This document shows, piece by piece, positions 11,335-16,165 of a stretch of 16,165 nt of DNA. The stretch comes from JAVBOV01 sp031550205 (GTDB taxonomy: Bacteria > Pseudomonadota > Alphaproteobacteria > RF32 > CAG-239), in contig JAVBOV010000043.1 in the NCBI GenBank assembly GCA_031550205.1, positions 1 to 16,165 of the forward strand. Reading direction: 5' to 3'. How positions within the stretch are numbered: position 1 is the stretch's first letter; each line of letters starts with the position of its first letter. The notes below the pieces were generated by a model, which saw only the letters and a program-made list of their open reading frames with translations, was not told the DNA's origin and did not search any database. Both the position numbers and the translations under genes were made by a program.

Positions 11335-13962
11335 ATGAGCGAAGACAACAAATTAATCACGCCGATGATGGCGCAATATCTTGAAACCAAACAGCAGTAT
11401 CCTGAATATCTGCTGTTTTACCGCATGGGCGATTTTTATGAAATGTTTTTTGACGATGCGCTCAAGGCTTCAAAGGCTCTGGACATTGCCCTAACCAAAC
11501 GCGGCAAACACCTTGGTGAAGATATTCCCATGTGCGGCGTACCGTTCCATGCTTATGAAAGTTATCTCTCAAAGCTCATCAAACAGGGCTTCAAAGTTGC
11601 CATCTGTGAGCAGATGGAAAACCCCGCAGAGGCCAAAAAGCGCGGTTCCAAAGCAGTGGTCAGAAGAGACGTCATCCGCCTTGTCACTCCCGGAACTTTA
11701 ACCGAAGATAATCTTCTGGAGTCCAAAAGACACAATTTCCTGCTTTCTGTTGCCGAAGCCGGAGAAAACTTAGGTCTGTCTTGGCTGGATATCTCCACCG
11801 GAGATTTTTATACCGAAGAAGTTTCTTACAAAACCGCCGGTGTTTTAAGCTCGTTCTTAGCCCGCCTCAACCCGGTTGAGGTTCTGGTCTCAGACAAATT
11901 TTTAACCAATCACGATTTCTTTGCTCTTTTAAATGAACATAAAGAGATTCTGACCGTTTTGCCTTTGGCCCGTTTCAACAGCGATTCTGCCGCCCGCCGC
12001 CTGAAAGATTTTTTCAAAGTTGAAAGTCTTGAGTCTTTCGGACACTTCGGCAGAGCAGAACTTTCGGCTGCCGGCGTACTGCTCGATTATGTCGAGCTGA
12101 CCCAAAAAGGCAAAGTGCCAAAGATAAAAAATCCTCGCAAACTGCATGAAAATAAATTTATGGAGATAGACGCCGCCACCTGCCGCAATTTGGAAGTCTT
12201 AGAAAGCATCAGCGGCGACCGCAGTTCTTCTCTTCTTTCTCAAATTGACCGCACCAACACTCCGGCCGGCGGCAGACTGCTGGCTCAAAGGCTGGCCGCA
12301 CCGCTGCGTGACATCACCGAGATTAACTCCAGATTAGACACCATCGGCTTTTTCATCGATTCGCCGGACATCAGACAAGAGCTGCAGCTTTTGCTCAAAA
12401 ACTGCCCCGACATCCAGCGCGCTCTCTCCCGCTTAAGCCTCGGCCGCGGCGGTCCCAGAGATTTGGCGGGCATCAAAACCACGCTCTCCAACGTTCCCAA
12501 AATCAAAAATCTTCTTCCGCAAGACTTGGCCGCGCCGCTCGGCTACCACGCCTCAATTGTAGACGTTTTGGAAAACGCCCTCGCTGAAGAACTGCCCATG
12601 CTGGCCAGAGACGGCGGCTTCATCAAAGCCGGATATTATCCCCTGTTAGATGAAATTAAAGAAATTAAAACTCACTCGCACAAAATTTTACTTGAATTTC
12701 AAGACAAATACATCAAGGCCTCCGGCATCGGCAATTTAAAAATCAAATATAACAACGTAATCGGTTATTTTATTGAGGTACCAAGCAAATTTGCCACTCA
12801 AATGCTTGAAGACAAAACCTTCATCCACCGTCAATCGGTCTTAAACGCCGGACGTTTCACCACGGTTGAATTAACCGAGCTTGAAAACAAAATCCGCGGC
12901 GCCGATGACAAAGCTCTGGCTCTGGAACAGGAATTGTTTGAAAATTTTGTGAATGAAATTCTGGTTGCTTCAAATGAAATCTTAAAAACCGCCGAAGCTC
13001 TGGCTGAACTTGATGTTGCTTCATCGTTGGCCGCTTTGAGCGTTGAAAAAAACTATTGCCGTCCGGTTTTGAATGATAGCTTGTCTTTCAACATTAAAGG
13101 CGGCCGCCATCCGGTTGTAGAAAATTCTATCCTCAAACAAAAGCAGGGCTCCTTTGTTGAAAATGACTGTGAGCTTGATGAAAACAACATCATCTGGCTC
13201 TTGACCGGCCCCAACATGGCCGGCAAATCAACATTTCTGCGCCAAAACGCCATCATTGTAATTCTGGCTCAAGCCGGCTGCTATGTTCCGGCCGTCAGCG
13301 CCGAAATAGGCGTTGTCGATAAAATTTTCTCCCGCGTCGGCGCCTCAGACGATCTGGCTCGCGGCCGCTCCACTTTCATGGTTGAGATGATTGAAACCGC
13401 CGGCATTTTGAATCAAGCCACCTCGCGCTCGTTTGTAATCTTAGATGAAATCGGCCGCGGAACCGCCACCTTCGACGGTCTCTCCATCGCCTGGGCTGTG
13501 GTTGAACACCTGCACGAGCTCAACAAATGCCGCTCGCTGTTTGCCACCCACTACCACGAGCTGACATCCTTAACCTCGCGCCTTTCCAAAATGTCTTTGC
13601 ATTGCATGCGCGTTAAAGAGTTTAAAGAAGAAGTAATTTTCTTACACGAGGTAATAAACGGTGCCGCCGACCGCTCATACGGTATCCATGTCGGAAAGCT
13701 TGCAGGCCTTCCGCATTCTGTGCTCAGCCGTGCCGAACAGGTTCTCGATTCTCTTGAAAAAGACAACCAGTGCGCCAACATAAAGAATATGGTTGATGAT
13801 TTGCCGTTGTTTTCATCATTATCTATCAACAATCAAAAATCAACAATCCAAAATCCAAAATTAGAAGAAGCCTTGGCTTCCCTTAATCCCGACAATTTAA
13901 GCCCCAAAGAAGCTTTAGAAAAGCTCTATGAACTAAAGAATCTTTCAAAATCAAATACTTAA
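11335..13962 (+). CDS. mutS: DNA mismatch repair ATPase MutS
   Basis: An 875-residue mismatch sensor, full length for the family. The N-terminal TPMMAQYLETKQQYPEYLLF and RMGDFYEMFF hold the mismatch-binding Phe-Tyr-Glu (34-36). The middle contains the connector, lever and clamp segments (RNLEVLESISGDRSSSLLSQ; NVIGYFIEV). The ATPase domain has Walker A GPNMAGKST, the signature GASDDLARGRSTF, Walker B VILDEIGRGTATFDG, and ATHYHEL. Near the C-terminus, DLPLF (822-826) resembles a sliding-clamp-binding motif. Immediately after it the reading frame runs through a heptamer-type DNA repeat (residues about 831-843), so the linker looks like a repeat insertion kept in frame. The last 30 residues (SPKEALEKLYELKNL) match the MutS C-terminal tetramerisation helix region. 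The start fits the usual alphaproteobacterial N-terminus although no RBS is visible. It lies upstream of rplM but is separated from it by a promoter. Confidence 0.97.
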   Translation: MSEDNKLITPMMAQYLETKQQYPEYLLFYRMGDFYEMFFDDALKASKALDIALTKRGKHLGEDIPMCGVPFHAYESYLSKLIKQGFKVAICEQMENPAEAKKRGSKAVVRRDVIRLVTPGTLTEDNLLESKRHNFLLSVAEAGENLGLSWLDISTGDFYTEEVSYKTAGVLSSFLARLNPVEVLVSDKFLTNHDFFALLNEHKEILTVLPLARFNSDSAARRLKDFFKVESLESFGHFGRAELSAAGVLLDYVELTQKGKVPKIKNPRKLHENKFMEIDAATCRNLEVLESISGDRSSSLLSQIDRTNTPAGGRLLAQRLAAPLRDITEINSRLDTIGFFIDSPDIRQELQLLLKNCPDIQRALSRLSLGRGGPRDLAGIKTTLSNVPKIKNLLPQDLAAPLGYHASIVDVLENALAEELPMLARDGGFIKAGYYPLLDEIKEIKTHSHKILLEFQDKYIKASGIGNLKIKYNNVIGYFIEVPSKFATQMLEDKTFIHRQSVLNAGRFTTVELTELENKIRGADDKALALEQELFENFVNEILVASNEILKTAEALAELDVASSLAALSVEKNYCRPVLNDSLSFNIKGGRHPVVENSILKQKQGSFVENDCELDENNIIWLLTGPNMAGKSTFLRQNAIIVILAQAGCYVPAVSAEIGVVDKIFSRVGASDDLARGRSTFMVEMIETAGILNQATSRSFVILDEIGRGTATFDGLSIAWAVVEHLHELNKCRSLFATHYHELTSLTSRLSKMSLHCMRVKEFKEEVIFLHEVINGAADRSYGIHVGKLAGLPHSVLSRAEQVLDSLEKDNQCANIKNMVDDLPLFSSLSINNQKSTIQNPKLEEALASLNPDNLSPKEALEKLYELKNLSKSNT
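13824..13861. repeat. Heptamer-type repeat inside mutS coding sequence
   Basis: ATCAACAATCAAAAATCAAC followed by AATCCAA-AATCCAA-AATT. It resembles the intergenic repeat at 6353-6391 closely and is translated as INNQKSTIQNPK in the MutS linker. The reading frame is preserved. Confidence 0.7.
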
Positions 13963-14018
13963 CAAGAGGTAATTATATACCTTATCTTAATTTATTGATT
14001 TTATGTTGTTTTTTCTTA

Positions 14019-14046
14019 TTGACAATATACTTTAAATATATATATT
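14019..14046 (+). promoter_or_regulatory. Promoter of rplM-rpsI
   Basis: Perfect -35 TTGACA (14019-14024), 16-base AT-rich spacer, and -10 TATATT (14041-14046). Predicted start is near 14053, giving a leader of about 35 bases. Confidence 0.75.
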
Positions 14047-14049
14047 AAC

Positions 14050-14078
14050 TCCGAATTTAATCACTAGAAAAATCGGAG
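14050..14078 (+). promoter_or_regulatory. Inverted repeat covering the rplM ribosome binding site
   Basis: CTCCGA (14050-14055) pairs with TCGGAG (14073-14078), extended by TTT/AAA across an A-A mismatch. The right arm contains the GGAG ribosome binding site of rplM (14075-14078), and a T run follows. It could hide the RBS in an autoregulatory leader, as L13 does in E. coli by another structure. With a start near 14053, part of the left arm would be missing from the RNA, so the role is uncertain. Confidence 0.4.
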
Positions 14079-14087
14079 ATTTTTTAC

Positions 14088-14555
14088 ATGCAAACACATT
14101 CAACAAAACCCTCTGAAGTAGAGAGAAAGTGGTATTTGGTTGATGCAAGCGGTGTTGTTCTGGGCAGAATGGCGGCTGAAATTGCCAAAATCCTGCGCGG
14201 CAAACACAAACCTTGCTTCGTAACCAATATCGATTGCGGCGATTATGTCATCGTCATCAACGCAGACAAAGTTAAACTTACCGGCAACAAACTGACCGAT
14301 AAGGTATATTACAAACACACCGGTTATGCCGGCGGAATCAAAGAAACCACAGCCGGCAAAATTTTGGCCGGACGTTTCCCGGAAAGAGTTGTTGAGAAAG
14401 CCGTTGAAAGAATGATTTCTCGCAATCCTCTCGGCCGTCAGCAAATGACCAAATTAAAAGTATATGCCGGAGAGACACATCCGCACATGGCTCAAAACCC
14501 CGTTGTTTTGGACATTGCCGCCATGAACCCTAAGAATAAAAGGAGCGCATCATAA
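14088..14555 (+). CDS. rplM: 50S ribosomal protein L13
   Basis: A 155-residue ribosomal protein of the large subunit that binds 23S rRNA early in assembly. Family landmarks: KWYLVDASGVVLGRMAAEIAK, LRGKHKP, CGDYVIVINADKVKLTGNK, YYKHTGYAGGIKE, and AVERMISRNPLGRQQMTKLKVYAGETHPHMAQNP. The protein is complete and of normal length for alphaproteobacteria. GGAG lies nine bases before the ATG. The stop codon TAA shares one base with the rpsI start, so the two genes form an operon, as in nearly all bacteria. Confidence 0.98.
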   Translation: MQTHSTKPSEVERKWYLVDASGVVLGRMAAEIAKILRGKHKPCFVTNIDCGDYVIVINADKVKLTGNKLTDKVYYKHTGYAGGIKETTAGKILAGRFPERVVEKAVERMISRNPLGRQQMTKLKVYAGETHPHMAQNPVVLDIAAMNPKNKRSAS

Positions 14556-15076
14556 TGGAAAAAAGAACAGAAAAAAAGAAAATTGAATCTTTAAAAGATA
14601 TCAAAGCCGCTGCTCCGGTTGCCAAAGCCGCTGCCAAAATAACAACAGCAGCTTCTTCTGAAGAGAATCGCAAACCAAACCGCGACAAGCATGGCCGTTC
14701 TTATGCCACCGGCAAAAGAAAAGACGCCGTTGCCCGCGTTTGGATTAAGCCCGGCAAAGGCAATGTTACCATCAACGAAAAGCCTATTGATACATATTTT
14801 GCCCGCCCGGTATTAAAAATGATTATCAACCAACCTTTTGAGGTTACCAACCGCGAAGGCGAGTTTGACGTGGTTTGCACTGTTAAAGGCGGCGGTTTGT
14901 CCGGTCAGGCCGGAGCCATCAAGCACGGCATTTCCAAAGCTTTGAACGAATATGAGCCTGAATTAAGAGCAACTTTGAAAAAAGCCGGCTTCTTAACTCG
15001 CGACGCCCGTGTTGTAGAACGCAAAAAGTTCGGCCGTGCCAAAGCCCGCCGCAGCTTCCAGTTCTCCAAGCGTTAG
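14555..15076 (+). CDS. rpsI: 30S ribosomal protein S9 with N-terminal extension
   Basis: A 173-residue small-subunit protein. The conserved core begins at about residue 50 (SYATGKRKDAVARVWIKPGKG), continues with GGGLSGQAGAIKHGISKAL and LTRDARVVERKKFGRAKARR, and ends in the universal C-terminal SKR that contacts P-site tRNA. Before the core there is a Lys/Ala-rich extension of about 48 residues (KAAAPVAKAAAK...). Such extensions occur in several alphaproteobacteria and are likely flexible. The ATG overlaps the rplM stop by one base, with AGGAG nine bases upstream. An internal start is possible, but this RBS makes the long form more likely. A strong terminator follows at 15121. Confidence 0.97.
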   Translation: MEKRTEKKKIESLKDIKAAAPVAKAAAKITTAASSEENRKPNRDKHGRSYATGKRKDAVARVWIKPGKGNVTINEKPIDTYFARPVLKMIINQPFEVTNREGEFDVVCTVKGGGLSGQAGAIKHGISKALNEYEPELRATLKKAGFLTRDARVVERKKFGRAKARRSFQFSKR

Positions 15077-15082
15077 TCAGAT

Positions 15083-15120
15083 GTCATTGCGAGAGGGCAT
15101 CTGCCCCGAAGCAATCCAAC
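15083..15120. repeat. GTCATTGCGAG-type dispersed repeat, copy 1
   Basis: GTCATTGCGAGAGGGCATCT... ending in CCCCGAAGCAATCCAAC. The GTCATTGCGAG...GAAGCAATC layout is a known type of bacterial intergenic palindromic repeat. It lies between the rpsI stop and its terminator. A second variant is at 15652. Confidence 0.75.
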
Positions 15121-15152
15121 AAAAAAGGCTTCCCTTACGGAAGCCTTTTTTT
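15121..15152 (+). terminator. Terminator of rplM-rpsI
   Basis: AAAAAAGGCTTCC (15121-15133) pairs with GGAAGCCTTTTTT (15139-15151) around CTTAC. It ends in a long T run 45 bases after the rpsI stop, with the repeat at 15083 in between. Confidence 0.93.
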
Positions 15153-15170
15153 ATATGTCATAACCACTTC

Positions 15171-15212
15171 TTCTCCCTCCCCCTTGACGGGGGAGGGTTG
15201 GGGTGGGGGTGT
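15171..15212. repeat. G-rich REP-like element, copy 3
   Basis: TTCTCCCTCCCCCTTGACGG then GGGAGGGTTGGGGTGGGGGT. This is the longest and most regular of the three copies, with a CCTCCCCC/GGGGGAGG hairpin. Confidence 0.8.
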
Positions 15213-15314
15213 AAACTACCCATCCGAATTTCCCAAATACCTCTTGCACTTTTTGTCCAAACATGATACATATCCCTACATTAAACAAAATTATTAATCC
15301 TTAAAAATATAATT

Positions 15315-15647
15315 ATGAAAATCTCTCTCAAAAATTATTTGTATCTGCTTGCCGGCATAACCTATGGCAATGTTGACGATTTTATTAAGCTGGTTTCTTT
15401 TCTGGTCAAAGAAAACATTCCAAATGACCTAAACTACGCTTTTCTCTATTGTCAAGATGCCGCAGCCATTGCCAAAGAGCTTAACCCGGAATATCTGGCA
15501 TATTCCCAAAAAATTGCAAAAAAATATGCCGTCCTCAAGAACAAGCCCAATTTAAAGTCAAGCGTGCACAATATTTTAAGCAGCTTTGTTGATGAATTAA
15601 TGATCAAAAACAACCTGCCGGAGACAATTGAACTGACACACACATAA
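15315..15647 (+). CDS. Uncharacterised 110-residue helical protein
   Basis: I do not recognise this protein. It begins MKISLKNYLYLLAGITYGNV and appears almost fully helical, soluble, and rich in Lys, Asn and Leu. The segment DDFIKLVSFLVKENIPNDLNYAFLYCQDAAAIAKELNPEY looks like repeated amphipathic helices, as in TPR- or SEL1-like scaffolds, but no repeat consensus is clear. There is no signal peptide; the hydrophobic stretch near residue 10 is too short for a membrane helix. The ribosome binding site is weak. It stands alone: the rpsI terminator lies before it and a dispersed repeat directly after it. Length and coherent codon use argue that it is real. Confidence 0.65.
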   Translation: MKISLKNYLYLLAGITYGNVDDFIKLVSFLVKENIPNDLNYAFLYCQDAAAIAKELNPEYLAYSQKIAKKYAVLKNKPNLKSSVHNILSSFVDELMIKNNLPETIELTHT

Positions 15648-15651
15648 CTTC

Positions 15652-15687
15652 GTCATTGCGAGGCCTTTAGGCCGTGGCAATCTCGGC
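15652..15687. repeat. GTCATTGCGAG-type dispersed repeat, copy 2
   Basis: GTCATTGCGAGGCCTTTAGG followed by CCGTGGCAATCTCGGC. It has the same start as the copy at 15083 with a different centre (GGCCTTTAGGCC). Confidence 0.75.
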
Positions 15688-15792
15688 AAATTTGTTTACC
15701 AATAATTAATAATCGAGTCGTAGACTCAACCTTAATAAGGGAATGGTTCTCTTGTTGCCTACTAACAATTTTTGTTAAAAGGAATTTGGGTC

Positions 15793-15837
15793 ATGGCTTG
15801 CGGATGTGCAAAAAAACCTGCTCCTAAGAAAAAATAA
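15793..15837 (+). CDS. Possible 14-residue Cys-Gly-Cys, lysine-rich peptide
   Basis: ATG at 15793 opens a 14-codon frame, MACGCAKKPAPKKK, ended by TAA. AAAAGGAA (15777-15784) lies at a usable RBS distance, and a strong rho-independent terminator begins 27 bases after the stop. The product has a CxC pair and six lysines plus a proline hinge. CxC with a basic tail could bind a metal or nucleic acid, but this is inference and I know no named family. No promoter is clear. A small hairpin GAGTC/GACTC (15715-15727) lies upstream. The order RBS, short frame and terminator is what makes it more than chance. Confidence 0.45.
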   Translation: MACGCAKKPAPKKK

Positions 15838-15864
15838 TTTTTCTTATAGAGAAAAGAGTTTGTT

Positions 15865-15902
15865 AAAAAAAAGAAGCATGCATCGCAGCTTCTTTTTTTT
15901 TA
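15865..15902 (+). terminator. Terminator after the 14-codon frame
   Basis: AAAAAAAAGAAGC (15865-15877) pairs with GCTTCTTTTTTTT (15888-15900) around a 10-nt loop containing ATGCAT. It ends in nine T and can act on both strands. Confidence 0.85.
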
Positions 15903-15937
15903 TTTTACATCCGCCATTCATTATAAAAAAACTTCCA

Positions 15938-16024
15938 TGTCATCCTGAGCCTGTCGAAGGATCTTGCAGAACCGCAAAGGTTGTACGTGTTTCTATAAGA
16001 TGGTCAGGCAAGCTCACCATGACA
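15938..16024. repeat. MITE-like element of the GTCATCCTGA type
   Basis: Starts TGTCATCCTGAGCCTGTCGA, then AGGATCTTGC, and ends ATGGT...ACCATGACA. The outer TGTCAT/ATGACA inverted repeats match the elements at 8723 and 9276. Confidence 0.7.
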
Positions 16025-16041
16025 AAGATAATTTATCCATT

Positions 16042-16065
16042 ACTTCTCACTTTTCACTCTTCACT
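16042..16065. repeat. Heptamer tandem repeat (ACTTTTC-type)
   Basis: ACTTCTC, ACTTTTC, ACTCTTC, then ACT: three seven-base units plus a partial one, located between a MITE-like element and an IS end. Confidence 0.6.
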
Positions 16066-16082
16066 ATAAAAATTTGGGGCTG

Positions 16083-16110
16083 ACACCTAACATTTTTAAT
16101 GTTAAGGTGT
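16083..16110 (+). promoter_or_regulatory. Hairpin hiding the transposase RBS
   Basis: ACACCTAACATT (16083-16094) pairs with AATGTT-A-AGGTGT (16098-16110) with one bulged A. The right arm contains AAGGTG, the likely ribosome binding site five bases before the ATG. Transcripts entering from outside the element would fold the site away. Confidence 0.6.
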
Positions 16111-16114
16111 TTTT

Positions 16115-16165
16115 ATGTATATAAAGCATTGTAAATTAAGCAAAAAAGACCAGTTAAAGTTGATG
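16115..16165 (+). CDS. IS1595-family transposase, N-terminal fragment
   Basis: Seventeen codons are visible, MYIKHCKLSKKDQLKLM, running off the window. The KxxKLSKKDQLKLxE pattern is the usual start of IS1595/ISXO2-type DDE transposases, which continue with EYFVAGVTAR-like sequence. This is recognition from memory on a short stretch. It is supported by the terminal-repeat-like sequence and the RBS hairpin directly upstream. The fragment shows no stop codon or frameshift; the rest of the gene lies outside. Confidence 0.75.
   Translation, partial: MYIKHCKLSKKDQLKLM

Larger units (their letters stand above)
16076..16165 (+). mobile_element. Left end of an IS1595-like insertion sequence (cut by window edge)
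   Basis: GGGGCTGACACCTAACATT begins at 16076 after AT-rich sequence and looks like an IS terminal repeat. The transposase frame starts 39 bases inside. The right end and the target duplication cannot be seen. Boundaries are inferred. Confidence 0.7.

Noticed and set aside
15806..16069. 87-residue plus-strand frame
   Set aside because: It runs through a terminator, a MITE-like element and a heptamer repeat; composition is low complexity and there is no RBS.

Overview
The window looks like a piece of chromosome from an AT-leaning alphaproteobacterium, probably a host-associated or gut lineage with a modest genome. The main argument is gene order: three NuoL/M/N-type membrane proteins, then biotin protein ligase, then ribonuclease J on one strand. 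This is the order at the distal end of the complex I operon in many alphaproteobacteria. A PhoR-type kinase, MutS and the rplM-rpsI pair fit that reading. No taxon can be named with certainty from the sequence alone.

Layout: (1) 1-760 holds the 3' end of a YoeB-type toxin gene, a short stretch with several terminator-like hairpins and a possible 23-codon gene, and tRNA-Lys(TTT) on the minus strand. A 17-bp copy of the tRNA 3' end lies about 0.2 kb away. (2) 759-8064 is a plus-strand block: a 105-aa unknown protein, a terminator, then nuoL-nuoM-nuoN-birA-rnj. The three Nuo proteins are unusually divergent and seem to have lost many of the charged residues used for proton pumping. (3) 8065-9844 is a repeat-rich zone. 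It holds a HAD-type nucleotidase gene whose 3' end runs into a palindromic element, an XRE-type regulator, two copies of a perfect palindrome, REP/MITE-like elements, a heptamer tandem repeat, and a minus-strand series of hairpins ending in a strong terminator, which is probably an unannotated structured RNA. (4) 9845-11334 is an orphan PhoR-like histidine kinase, divergent from mutS. (5) 11335-13962 is mutS. (6) 14019-15152 is the rplM-rpsI operon with its own promoter, a leader inverted repeat over the ribosome binding site, and a terminator. (7) 15153-16165 holds a 110-aa unknown protein, more dispersed repeats, a possible 14-residue Cys-Gly-Cys/lysine peptide gene with its own RBS and terminator, and the left end of an IS1595-like insertion sequence cut by the window edge.

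Most genes are housekeeping: respiratory membrane modules, biotin attachment, RNA decay, mismatch repair and ribosomal proteins. The unusual material lies in the divergent NuoLMN trio, in the noncoding structure of 8.7-9.8 kb, and in the small genes and repeats at both ends. Residue comparisons with E. coli complex I were made by eye and from memory of the families. No alignment or search was run.
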